In this document: piece after piece, positions 38,373-46,713 of the stretch
How positions within the stretch are numbered: position 1 is the first letter of the stretch
Layout of the letters: each line of letters opens with the position of its first letter
Source of the DNA: Marinobacterium arenosum
GTDB lineage: Bacteria > Pseudomonadota > Gammaproteobacteria > Pseudomonadales > Balneatricaceae
Assembly: GCF_019795155.1 (NCBI RefSeq)
Contig: NZ_JAILYN010000002.1
Coordinates: forward strand, 124,001 to 188,000
Length of the DNA: 64,000 bases
Direction: 5' to 3'
Translations under genes and position numbers: made by a program
Notes under the pieces: model-generated
What the model saw: the letters and a program-made list of their open reading frames with translations, nothing else
Databases searched by the model: none
Told to the model about the DNA's origin: nothing

Positions 38373-40022
38373 GTGACTCGTGAATCGATGGAATTTGATG
38401 TAGTGATCGTCGGCGCCGGCCCGGCCGGCCTGTCCACCGCCTGCCGGCTGATGCAGCTGGCCCAGCAGAAGGAGCAGGAGCTGACGGTCTGCGTAGTGGA
38501 GAAAGGCTCTGAGGTCGGTGCCCATATCCTGTCCGGCGCGGTGATCGAGCCGCGCGCATTGAACGAGCTGTTCCCGGACTGGCAGGAGCGCGGCGCACCG
38601 CTGAAAACGCCGGTCAGCGAAGACCAGATCCTGCTGCTGAAAGATGACAAGAACGCCCAGCGGGTGCCCAATGCGCTGGTGCCGAAAACCATGCACAACG
38701 AAGGCAACTATGTCGCCAGCCTGGGCAACCTGTGCCGCTGGTTGGCCGAGCGGGCCGAAGAGCTGGGTGTCGAGATCTTCCCGGGCTTCGCTGCCGCCGA
38801 AGTACTCTATAACGAGGACGGCAGCGTCAAAGGGATCGCCACCGGCGACATGGGTGTCGGCGCCAACGGCGAGCAAAAAGACAGCTACATGCCGGGCATG
38901 GAGTTGCACGCCAAATACACCATCTTCTCCGAGGGTTGCCGCGGCCACCTGGGCAAGGAGCTGATCGCCAAGTTCGAACTGGACAAGGACGCCGACGCCC
39001 AGCACTACGGCATCGGTATCAAGGAGCTGTGGGATATCGACCCGGCCAAGCACCAGCCGGGGCTGGTGCTACACGGGGCCGGCTGGCCGCTGAGCGGCGG
39101 CACCAGCGGCGGCTTCTTCCTCTACCACGCCGAAGACAACCAGGTGGTGGTCGGCCTGATCATCGACCTGAACTATAGCAATCCGCACCTCAGTCCGTTC
39201 GACGAATTCCAGCGGATGAAGCACCACCCGGCCCTGGCCCAGTACCTGGAAGGCGGCAAGCGGGTGGCATACGGCGCCCGGGCGATCACCAAGGGCGGCT
39301 TCAACGCCCTGCCGAAGATGACCATGCCCGGCGCACTGCTGATCGGCTGCGATGCCGGCACCCTGAACTTCGCCAAGATCAAGGGCACCCACACGGCAAT
39401 GAAATCCGGCATGCTGGCGGCTGAAAGCATCGTCGAGGCGCTGGCGGCAGGCGATCAGGGCGGCAACGACCTGAGCGGCTACACTGAAATCTTCAAGGAT
39501 TCCTGGCTGTATGACGAGCTGTACCGCTCGCGAAATTTCGGCCCGGCGATGCACAAGTTCGGCTCCATGCTGGGCGGCGCGTTCAACTTCATCGACCAGA
39601 ACATTTTCAACGGCAAGCTGCCGTTTACGCTACACGATGACAACCCGGATTACGCCCAGCTGAAACCGGCCGCAGACTGCCCGCGCATCGACTATCCGAA
39701 GCCGGACGGCAAGCTGAGCTTCGATAAATTGAGTTCGGTGTTCCTGTCCAACACCAACCACGAAGAGGACCAGCCCTGCCATCTGCAGCTGCGCGACCCG
39801 GAACTGCCGCTACGCGACAACCTGCCGAAATACGACGAGCCGGCCCAGCGCTACTGCCCGGCCGGGGTTTACGAGGTGGTCGAGGACGAGGACGGCAAGC
39901 GGTTCCAGATCAACGCCCAGAACTGCGTGCACTGCAAGACCTGCGATATCAAGGACCCGGCCCAGAATATCCGCTGGGTGGTACCGGAAGGCGCCGGCGG
40001 CCCGAACTATCCGAATATGTAA
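38373..40022 (+). CDS. Electron transfer flavoprotein-ubiquinone oxidoreductase
   Basis: Membrane-associated iron-sulfur flavoprotein passing electrons from ETF to ubiquinone. The 549 residues show the FAD loop VIVGAGPAGLSTACRL near the start, the membrane/quinone-binding region (HGAGWPLSGGTSGGFFLYH), GTHTAMKSGMLAAESI, and a C-terminal ferredoxin-like domain with CPAGVYEVVED and CVHCKTCDIKDP ligating one [4Fe-4S]. It is divergent from etfBA, its physiological partner. Confidence 0.96.
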   Translation: MTRESMEFDVVIVGAGPAGLSTACRLMQLAQQKEQELTVCVVEKGSEVGAHILSGAVIEPRALNELFPDWQERGAPLKTPVSEDQILLLKDDKNAQRVPNALVPKTMHNEGNYVASLGNLCRWLAERAEELGVEIFPGFAAAEVLYNEDGSVKGIATGDMGVGANGEQKDSYMPGMELHAKYTIFSEGCRGHLGKELIAKFELDKDADAQHYGIGIKELWDIDPAKHQPGLVLHGAGWPLSGGTSGGFFLYHAEDNQVVVGLIIDLNYSNPHLSPFDEFQRMKHHPALAQYLEGGKRVAYGARAITKGGFNALPKMTMPGALLIGCDAGTLNFAKIKGTHTAMKSGMLAAESIVEALAAGDQGGNDLSGYTEIFKDSWLYDELYRSRNFGPAMHKFGSMLGGAFNFIDQNIFNGKLPFTLHDDNPDYAQLKPAADCPRIDYPKPDGKLSFDKLSSVFLSNTNHEEDQPCHLQLRDPELPLRDNLPKYDEPAQRYCPAGVYEVVEDEDGKRFQINAQNCVHCKTCDIKDPAQNIRWVVPEGAGGPNYPNM

Positions 40023-40040
40023 ACGTATTTCTCAGAAACG

Positions 40041-40069
40041 AAAACGGAGCCCTAACGGCTCCGTTTTTA
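40041..40069 (+). terminator. Terminator of the ETF:QO gene
   Basis: ACGGAGCC / GGCTCCGT (40044-40051 and 40057-40064), a perfect 8-bp stem with a 5-nt loop, followed by TTTTATTT. Confidence 0.9.
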
Positions 40070-40093
40070 TTTCAACCACCGGCCACACTCTCG

Positions 40094-40642
40094 CTACTTG
40101 TAGCGGTCATGATTGAACACGAAGTCACCGCCAGGCGCCGCCTTATGACAGGCGATGCAACCGGTCGGCATCCCCTTGGCCACACGGCCGGCCAGTTTGG
40201 CGCCTTTCGGATTGGTCAGGATGCTGCCATCCGGCCCGTACTTGACGTAGAACCAGTCCTGGTTTTCCGCATCGTAGCCGGACTCGCGTTTCAGCATGAT
40301 GGTAACCGCTTGCAGATACTTGTTCGGATCGTTGATTACGTCGTCGATGCTCAACCCGTCACCGCCATAATTGCGCTTGACGACCAGATCGCCCGTCACG
40401 CCATCCAGGGTGACCGGCAGCTCCAGCAACTCCAGAATCATGCCGTGCGGCGGCATGCCCTTGTAGGGCCGGGTGATAATGGCGTTATCGCCGGCCAGGT
40501 TCTTATCCACCATCAACGCCCAGAGATCGTTGGCCAGTTTCACGGAGGCTTCGTCACCGAACGGGGCCGCCGACGCCAGCCCACCGAATGCCGTCAGCCC
40601 AACCCCAGCCACCAGGCCCAACCAGTGCTTTCTGACTTTCAT
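40094..40642 (-). CDS. Periplasmic c-type cytochrome, cytochrome P460-like
   Basis: A 182-residue exported protein with a signal peptide (about 1-25, ending ASA). A single haem-attachment motif CIACH lies near the C-terminus (GMPTGCIACHKAAPGGDFVF). The rest, with YGPDGSILTNPKGAKLAGRVAKG, resembles cytochrome P460/cytochrome c' beta proteins, a group that includes hydroxylamine and NO-related enzymes. The ATG at 40642 follows AAGGAG by 8 nt. The role is inferred from the fold only. Confidence 0.75.
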   Translation of the reverse strand: MKVRKHWLGLVAGVGLTAFGGLASAAPFGDEASVKLANDLWALMVDKNLAGDNAIITRPYKGMPPHGMILELLELPVTLDGVTGDLVVKRNYGGDGLSIDDVINDPNKYLQAVTIMLKRESGYDAENQDWFYVKYGPDGSILTNPKGAKLAGRVAKGMPTGCIACHKAAPGGDFVFNHDRYK

Positions 40643-40684
40643 CCCGAATCTCCTTGTCACTCTCACTTGAATAGCTGCGACCGT

Positions 40685-40969
40685 TCATATGCAATCGCGT
40701 CCTAACAAGCGTAGCCGTTCCCGCGCTACTTCCCAGTAAGTCCGCATCCGAACGTCATACAAAGGCGTACCAGTGGTGCTATGTACCGGGGGCAAGTCAG
40801 ACCCACCCCAAAGCACCTTGGGATGTCGAGCTGCCACGAGAGATGAGATAACAGGTCTGTAATTGGTCGAGAGAGATCGATTGCAGACCCGCAGGTAGCT
40901 GTAGGCAGCTAGCGAGACCAAACGCAAGGCGTCAGTCTCGTAGCCATTGCCGTACAATCTGCCATACAA
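40685..40969 (-). CDS. Orphan 94-codon frame between two cytochrome genes
   Basis: An ATG-initiated frame encoding 94 residues (MYGRLYGNGYETDALRLVSL..RLRLLGRDCI) fills most of the 358-bp gap. Its codon choice (frequent TTG, AGA, TCT, GTT) differs from neighbouring genes, there is no good ribosome site, and I recognise no family. It may be a remnant of a mobile element or not a gene at all. Confidence 0.25.
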   Translation of the reverse strand: MYGRLYGNGYETDALRLVSLAAYSYLRVCNRSLSTNYRPVISSLVAARHPKVLWGGSDLPPVHSTTGTPLYDVRMRTYWEVARERLRLLGRDCI

Positions 40970-41000
40970 CCAACCGGGCGGCTGACTGGTAGTGAGAAGG

Positions 41001-42185
41001 TTAATTCGCAGCCTGTTGTTGTTCCAGCAGCGGCTCGTAGCGACGGTCGGTCAGTGTTTTCAGGAACGCCACCAATGCGTCGACCCGTCGGTCATCCAGT
41101 GCCGGACCGTCCTCCAGCTCCTTCAACGACAGGGTGTACGGCACTTCCGGCTGCCCCCAGGACTGGCCGGTCTCCGGGTTGATCTGCCGTTCGGCGCTGC
41201 GGCTGTTGTACTTGTCGTAGAACAGCACCACGGTGCGCAGGTCCTTGAACACCCCGTTGTGCATGTAAGGCCCGGTCACCGCGACGTTGCGCAGGGTCGG
41301 CACCTTGAACTTGCCGTCCTGCGTCGGATCATCCACCTGCGGATTATTTAACAGACCATGGTCCACTTGGTCCAGCGGCACGCCGTTCCTGGCCCGCACC
41401 GCCGCGTTCACCGGTACGCCGATATTGTGGTACTGGTAGTTGCTGAAGGTCTCGCCCGGTGCCCGCGGGGTCGCTTTCAGCTGGTGGCACTGGTTGCAGT
41501 TGGTGAACTGCTGCGAGAAGAACAGCGTGCGGCCCAGCTCCTCCTGCTCGGTCATCTTGTACTCGCCGCGCAGGTAGCGGTCGTATTTTGAATCGAACGG
41601 GGCGAACAGCTCGGTCTTTTCAAACGCGGCGATGCTCTGCGCCATCGCCCTATAGGCTTGCTCCACGTTGGCGAAGATCTGCTCGCCGTAAAGCTCTTTG
41701 AACTGCTTCACGTAGGACGGATTTTCCTGCAACCGGGCCACCGCCATCGCTTTGTCGGTCAGCCCCATCTCGACCGGATTGGTCGGCGGACCGCCGGCCT
41801 GCCCTGCCAGACCCGGCTCGCGGCCATCCCAGAACTGACCGCCAACCCAGGCACCGTCAGCATTGCGATGGAACGGCGGGCTGAAGCTTGCATAGGCGGC
41901 AGTCGGCGCCGTGCGATCACCCAGCGAGTGGCCGTCATCACCCAGCGAGACCGCCCCGCCAACGCCGTTATCGCGATCGTCGACGAAGCCCTGCTGAGGA
42001 TTGTGGCAGGTGGCGCAGGATTGGCTGCGGTTACGCGACAGATTTACGTCAAAGTAAAGCTGCTGGCCGAGCGCCTGGCGCGCCTGCCGCTGCGCATCAC
42101 CGCTGTGACGGTTTTCAGTCACCGGGCTGTTGCACCCTGCCAGCGCCGCCATCAGTAACGCCACCGTAGAGATTCTCACCGACAT
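41001..42185 (-). CDS. Di-haem cytochrome c peroxidase/MauG-family lipoprotein
   Basis: A 394-residue exported di-haem protein. It starts with a signal peptide ending in the lipobox LAGC (about residues 15-18), so it is probably membrane-anchored rather than free. Haem motifs are CATCH (SQSCATCHNPQQGF) and CNQCH (FTNCNQCHQLKATP), and the MauG/CcpA-type region PTLRNVAVTGPYMHNGVFKDL is clear. It may reduce peroxide or oxidise a partner. The ATG at 42185 has GAGG 7 nt upstream. Confidence 0.85.
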   Translation of the reverse strand: MSVRISTVALLMAALAGCNSPVTENRHSGDAQRQARQALGQQLYFDVNLSRNRSQSCATCHNPQQGFVDDRDNGVGGAVSLGDDGHSLGDRTAPTAAYASFSPPFHRNADGAWVGGQFWDGREPGLAGQAGGPPTNPVEMGLTDKAMAVARLQENPSYVKQFKELYGEQIFANVEQAYRAMAQSIAAFEKTELFAPFDSKYDRYLRGEYKMTEQEELGRTLFFSQQFTNCNQCHQLKATPRAPGETFSNYQYHNIGVPVNAAVRARNGVPLDQVDHGLLNNPQVDDPTQDGKFKVPTLRNVAVTGPYMHNGVFKDLRTVVLFYDKYNSRSAERQINPETGQSWGQPEVPYTLSLKELEDGPALDDRRVDALVAFLKTLTDRRYEPLLEQQQAAN

Positions 42186-42404
42186 CGCCAATCCTCACTA
42201 AGCATTAGAATCATTCGCACTTGCGTTTTAATTTGCCGAATTCTAACACCGCCATGCAGGCCGGGGGCGCAAAACAATAATGAAAATTGATCAGCGTCAG
42301 TGTTCACCATGGCCAATACGTTCAGGCAAGCCCTATCAGAGACAGTTATTCAGCAGCGTCGCACTATGTTTCCCCCACCGCTTAACGGCTAAACTGGTGA
42401 CCAT

Positions 42405-43028
42405 ATGGATCAACCTGTCAGCGACCAACTCACCGCCTGCCACAGCTGCGACTACCTGCTGCGACTGCCCGAGCTTCAACCGGGCCAGAAGGCACAATGC
42501 CCCCGTTGCGGCCACCCGATCAGCCGACGGGTACGGCACGCACTCGACCGCTCGCTGGCGTTTGCGGTCAGCGCGCTGCTGTTCCTGACCCTGGCGCTGA
42601 TGTTTCCGTTTCTCGCCTTCAAGGTTCAGGGGCGGATGCAGGAGATGAGCCTGCTGCATAGCGCAGTGGAGCTGATCCAACAGGATTACCTGCTGCTGGC
42701 GGCGCTGTTGCTGCTGTTTATCCTGCTGGCCCCAACCGCCCTGCTGGCGCTATTGCTGCCGGTCCTGCTGGCGGTCAGGCGCGGGCGTAGCGGCGACTGG
42801 ACCTTCCGTTTCGCCCACCTGCTGTTCGCGGTACAACCCTGGAGCATGGTCGAGGTGTTCATGATCGGCGTACTGGTGAGCCTGGTGAAGCTGAGCAGCC
42901 AGGCCGACGTGGTGCTTGGCCTGTCTTTCTGGGCCTATATCCTGTTCAGCCTGTCACTGACCGCCGCATTTGCCGGTATCGACCGTTACCAGCTCTGGCA
43001 CGCACTGGACGAGGCGCACCATGGCTGA
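42405..43028 (+). CDS. pqiA: PqiA-family membrane protein (first half of a split PqiA)
   Basis: A 207-residue inner-membrane protein with an N-terminal zinc-ribbon-like pair of CxxC motifs (CHSCDYLL..CPRCGHPI) and four membrane helices. It corresponds to one of the two domains of E. coli PqiA (about 417 aa). The Pqi system moves lipid between membranes. It overlaps the next pqiA-like gene by 8 nt, so both halves are made together. Confidence 0.88.
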   Translation: MDQPVSDQLTACHSCDYLLRLPELQPGQKAQCPRCGHPISRRVRHALDRSLAFAVSALLFLTLALMFPFLAFKVQGRMQEMSLLHSAVELIQQDYLLLAALLLLFILLAPTALLALLLPVLLAVRRGRSGDWTFRFAHLLFAVQPWSMVEVFMIGVLVSLVKLSSQADVVLGLSFWAYILFSLSLTAAFAGIDRYQLWHALDEAHHG

Positions 43029-43695
43029 AGCTCAATATTCCCAGGGCTCGGCCGCCGAACAGGGACTGCAGGCCTGCCATACCTGCGGCAAGGTTTCGCC
43101 GTTGACACTGAACCACTGCCCGCGCTGTCACAGTCGGCTGCACCTGCGCATCCCCAACAGCCTGCAACGCACCTGGGCGCTGCTGCTGACCGCCATACTG
43201 CTGTATATTCCAGCCAACAGCGAACCGATCATGCGCACCACGCTGCTCGGCCAGGAGACGGTCAGCACCATTATCGGTGGGGTGGTACTGTTGTGGCAGA
43301 TGGGCTCCTACCCGATCGCCGCGGTAATCTTTATTGCCAGCGTGGTGGTACCGGTCGGCAAGATCCTGGCGCTGGCCTGGCTGTCGTTCAGCGTCTGGCG
43401 CGGCCACCGGTTGTGGCCTCGCCAGCGCACGGTGCTGTACCGGCTGACCGAACTGATCGGCCGCTGGTCGATGGTCGATGTGTTCGTAGTCGCCATCCTG
43501 GTCGGCCTGATCCAGCTGGGCGAGCTGATGAGCATCTACCCAGGCAGTGCGGCGCTGGCCTTCGCCGGGGTGGTGATCCTGACCATGCTGGCGGCCAACA
43601 GCTTCGACCCGCGACTAATCTGGGACCGACTGCCGCCCGACCCTATCCCGCATACCAGCACAGCATCCGACAGGAGTACCGATGACAACCCCTGA
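43021..43695 (+). CDS. pqiA: PqiA-family membrane protein (second half of a split PqiA)
   Basis: A 224-residue protein with the same build as its neighbour: two CxxC motifs (CHTCGKVS..CPRCHSRL), then four membrane helices (LLLTAILLYIPANSEPIM, VAILVGLIQLGELMSI). It represents the other PqiA domain. The ATG at 43021 lies within the upstream stop region; it overlaps pqiB by 14 nt. Confidence 0.88.
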   Translation: MAEAQYSQGSAAEQGLQACHTCGKVSPLTLNHCPRCHSRLHLRIPNSLQRTWALLLTAILLYIPANSEPIMRTTLLGQETVSTIIGGVVLLWQMGSYPIAAVIFIASVVVPVGKILALAWLSFSVWRGHRLWPRQRTVLYRLTELIGRWSMVDVFVVAILVGLIQLGELMSIYPGSAALAFAGVVILTMLAANSFDPRLIWDRLPPDPIPHTSTASDRSTDDNP

Positions 43696-45301
43696 TGCAG
43701 AGATCCGCCCCACCCGCTCACTGTCGGTCATCTGGATCATTCCGCTGGTCGCGGCGCTGATCGGCGTCTGGATGGTTTACCAGAACTGGGCCAACCAGGG
43801 ACCGATGATCACCCTGCACTTCGAGAGCGCCGAAGGCATCGAAGCGGGTAAAACCCAGATCCGTACCTTGAACGTGGTCGTCGGCCGGGTGGAAACGCTA
43901 GAGCTGGCAGAAAACGACCGCGGCGTTATCGTCAAGGCCCGGATGGCGCCCAACGCACGGCGGCTGCTACGCGGCGGCAGCCAGTTCTGGGTGGTTCGCC
44001 CGCGGATCGGCAGCGGCGGCATCTCCGGCCTGGGCACCCTGGTATCGGGCGCCTATATCGAGATGCGGCCCGGCAGCGGCAAAGAGGATCGCCGCCGCTT
44101 CACCGGCCTGGAAACACCGCCGATCACCCCGCCGGACGCGCCGGGCATCCGACTGAAGCTGGTCAGCGACAGTGCCAAATCCCTCAACATCGGTGACAGC
44201 GTGACCTATCGCGGCTACGAGGTCGGCCGGATCGAGACCCTGGAGTTCGACGCCGAAGCGCGCCAGTTGAATTACGAGCTGTTCATCCGCGCGCCGTTTG
44301 ACCGCCTGGTCAGCCAGGGCAGCCGGTTCTGGAACACCAGCGGGGTCAGTATCAGCGCCTCGGCCGAGGGGATCAAACTGGCCGCCGACTCGCTCAATAC
44401 CCTGTTGGCCGGCGGCATCGCCTTCGAAGTACCGGAGGGCTGGCCGCGCGGCGAACCGGCCAGCGATGGCGACCAGTTCCGGCTTTATCCGAACCAGGCA
44501 GCCGCGCTGGAGGGCAGCTACAGCCACTACATCGAGTACCTGCTGCAGTTCGACCAGTCGATCCGCGGCCTGAAGCCGGGCGCGCCGGTCGAGTTTCGCG
44601 GCATCCGGGTTGGCACGGTATCCGGGGTGGCGGAAGCGCTACTGCCCTCCAACGTCACCGGCCTGCAGGCCAAGATCCCGGTGCTGATCCGCATCGAACC
44701 GGGCCGTATGGGGCTGTTCGATACCGAGCAGTCGGACCAGTATGTGGCCAGCTGGATCGAACGCGGCCTGCGCGCCAGCCTGAAATCCGGCAACCTGCTG
44801 ACCGGCGCACTCTATGTCGATCTCGACCTCTACCCGGACAGCGAACCGGCCAGCATCGAGGTGCACCAGGGCTATGCGGTGATCCCCACCATCAGCGGCG
44901 GCCTGCAACGGCTGGAGAGCAAGGTGTTCGCCCTGCTGGAGAAACTTGAAAAACTGCCGCTGGAACCGGTGCTGAACCAAGCCGACGCCAGCCTGGCCGA
45001 AGCCCGGCGCGCTTTGCAGCAGCTCAACCAGACCCTCCAGGGGGTCGACACCCTGCTACAGAGCCAGCCGACCCGCCAGCTGCCAGCGGAGCTGAGCGCC
45101 ACCCTGCAACAGATCCGTCAGAGTGCCCGCTCGCTATCGCCGGACAGTCCGCTGTACGATGAACTGGGCGGCGCCGCCCGCGAGCTGCGCGCCACCCTGA
45201 ACAAGCTGCAGCCGGTGCTGGATACCCTGAACGACCGGCCCAGCGCGTTGATCTTCGATCGCGCCCCGCAGCAGGACCCGATGCCAGGAGGCGAATCATG
45301 A
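43682..45301 (+). CDS. pqiB: PqiB-type MCE protein (intermembrane lipid transport)
   Basis: A 539-residue protein with one N-terminal membrane helix (about 15-35) and three tandem MCE domains (about 45-135, 160-255, 285-390; each with a phrase such as GIEAGKTQIRTLNVVVGRVETLEL or GLKPGAPVEFRGIRVGTVSGV). A long C-terminal helical region rich in Leu and Gln follows and would form the tube bridging the periplasm. It overlaps pqiA upstream and pqiC downstream, so the four genes form one operon. Confidence 0.93.
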   Translation: MTTPDAEIRPTRSLSVIWIIPLVAALIGVWMVYQNWANQGPMITLHFESAEGIEAGKTQIRTLNVVVGRVETLELAENDRGVIVKARMAPNARRLLRGGSQFWVVRPRIGSGGISGLGTLVSGAYIEMRPGSGKEDRRRFTGLETPPITPPDAPGIRLKLVSDSAKSLNIGDSVTYRGYEVGRIETLEFDAEARQLNYELFIRAPFDRLVSQGSRFWNTSGVSISASAEGIKLAADSLNTLLAGGIAFEVPEGWPRGEPASDGDQFRLYPNQAAALEGSYSHYIEYLLQFDQSIRGLKPGAPVEFRGIRVGTVSGVAEALLPSNVTGLQAKIPVLIRIEPGRMGLFDTEQSDQYVASWIERGLRASLKSGNLLTGALYVDLDLYPDSEPASIEVHQGYAVIPTISGGLQRLESKVFALLEKLEKLPLEPVLNQADASLAEARRALQQLNQTLQGVDTLLQSQPTRQLPAELSATLQQIRQSARSLSPDSPLYDELGGAARELRATLNKLQPVLDTLNDRPSALIFDRAPQQDPMPGGES

Positions 45302-45888
45302 AAACCCTAGCAAGCCTCTGCCTGCTGCTACTGCTGGGCGGTTGCGCCGCCACCGCAACACCGCCGACCCACTACTACACACTCAACGACGCTGACCACG
45401 CCGGCCCGCGACTGCTCGCCGAGCAAACCCTGGCGGTGATCGGCATCGCGCCGGTCGGCGTAGCCGACTATATCGACAATGAAGGGTTGGCGCTGCTGAC
45501 CGCTTCGCATCAGCTACACCTGGCCCGGCAACACCGCTGGGCTGAGCCACCCAGCCAGGCGATCGGCCGGGCGCTGCAGATCGATCTCGGCGAGCAACTA
45601 CCGGTGTTCCGGATCGACAACAGCCGCGACGGCACCCTGGACGGCTGGGATTATCGGCTGCGATTGCGGGTGGACCAGTTTCACGGTACCGCCAACGGCG
45701 AGGCGGTACTGGCCGGTAACTGGCGGCTGGAAGACCCAACCGACAACCGGGTGCTCAGCAGCCAGCGCTTCCGACTGAGCCAGCCGCTGACAGAGCGCGG
45801 CTATCCGGCGCTGGTCATCCAGCTGCGGGCCCTGTTGCGGCAACTGGCCGGCCAACTGGCCGCCGAGATCAGTCAGCAGGCGCGCTAA
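45298..45888 (+). CDS. pqiC: PqiC-family outer-membrane lipoprotein
   Basis: A 196-residue lipoprotein with a signal peptide and lipobox LGGC (about 13-16), then an ABC-transporter-auxiliary-type fold (YYTLNDADHAGPRLLAEQTLAVIGIAPVGVADYIDNEGLAL). In the Pqi system PqiC anchors the PqiB tube at the outer membrane. It overlaps pqiB by 4 nt (ATGA). Confidence 0.88.
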   Translation: MKTLASLCLLLLLGGCAATATPPTHYYTLNDADHAGPRLLAEQTLAVIGIAPVGVADYIDNEGLALLTASHQLHLARQHRWAEPPSQAIGRALQIDLGEQLPVFRIDNSRDGTLDGWDYRLRLRVDQFHGTANGEAVLAGNWRLEDPTDNRVLSSQRFRLSQPLTERGYPALVIQLRALLRQLAGQLAAEISQQAR

Positions 45889-46008
45889 GCCGTTCAGACA
45901 AGCCGGCGTCCCGGTGGCCGAATGAAACCCCGTTGACGGTGGTCAAACCTCCGTACAACGGGGCCTGCTAGAGTCGGCGCTTTGGTAATCAGTCCGCAAG
46001 GCGCCTCG

Positions 46009-46671
46009 ATGTCCGCTCCCACTCCGATCCAAGCCAGTCGCCCCAACCCGAGCCGTCGCATCGCCAACGGCCAGCCGGATTCGCTGGTCTACCAGATCGA
46101 CAACCGGCTGTACGTAAACCTGACCGACCGCTGCACCCTGGCCTGCCAGTTCTGCCCCAAGCACAACGGTTGCACCGAGGTGAAGGGGCATGAGCTGTAC
46201 CTTAACCAACGACCGGAGGTGGCGCAGATTCTCGCACTGATCGGCGATCCGACCCGTTTCGACGAGATCGTTTTCTGCGGCTACGGCGAACCGACCCTGC
46301 GCCTGCAGGCGCTGCTGCAGATCGCCCAGGCGATCAAAGCGGCTGGCGGTCGCACCCGCATCAATACCGACGGGCTGGGCAGCCTGGTGCACAAGCGGGA
46401 TATCGTGCCGGAGCTGGCCGGCTGTATCGATGCGCTGTCGATCTCGCTGAATGCCCAGGATGAAGCCACCTATGTCCGCCACTGCCAGCCAAGCCTGCCG
46501 GGCAGCCATACCGCCGTGCTGGCCTTCATCGCCCGGGCGGCAGAGCTGATTCCGGAAGTCCACGTCAGCGCCATCGACGGATTGGATGGGGTCGATATCG
46601 ACGCCTGCCGACGTCTGACGGAACAGCGTGGCGCCAGCTTCCGCCGCCGGGTTTTGGATGCGGTCGGCTAG
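46009..46671 (+). CDS. TatD-associated radical SAM protein
   Basis: A 220-residue radical SAM enzyme with the [4Fe-4S] motif CTLACQFC (Cys-x3-Cys-x2-Cys) after YVNLTDR, and the GYGEPTLRLQ motif of the SAM site. This matches the group usually found next to TatD-like nucleases, but no tatD is present here. The reaction is not known. The last codons lie in the first unit of a 14-bp tandem repeat that extends past the stop. Confidence 0.82.
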   Translation: MSAPTPIQASRPNPSRRIANGQPDSLVYQIDNRLYVNLTDRCTLACQFCPKHNGCTEVKGHELYLNQRPEVAQILALIGDPTRFDEIVFCGYGEPTLRLQALLQIAQAIKAAGGRTRINTDGLGSLVHKRDIVPELAGCIDALSISLNAQDEATYVRHCQPSLPGSHTAVLAFIARAAELIPEVHVSAIDGLDGVDIDACRRLTEQRGASFRRRVLDAVG

Positions 46672-46713
46672 ATGCGGTCGGCTAGACGTGGTCGGCTGAG
46701 ACGCGGTCGGCTA
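46657..46713. repeat. Four copies of a 14-bp tandem repeat across a stop codon
   Basis: GATGCGGTCGGCTA occurs twice exactly (46657-46670 and 46671-46684), then as GACGTGGTCGGCTGA and GACGCGGTCGGCTA. The radical SAM stop codon spans the first junction, so the repeat grew from the 3' end of that gene, apparently by slippage. Confidence 0.75.

Noticed and set aside
40685-40720. Integron attC-like word TCCTAAC near the P460-like gene
   Set aside because: The core does not match RYYYAAC at the first base and no paired GTTRRRY core or integrase is seen.
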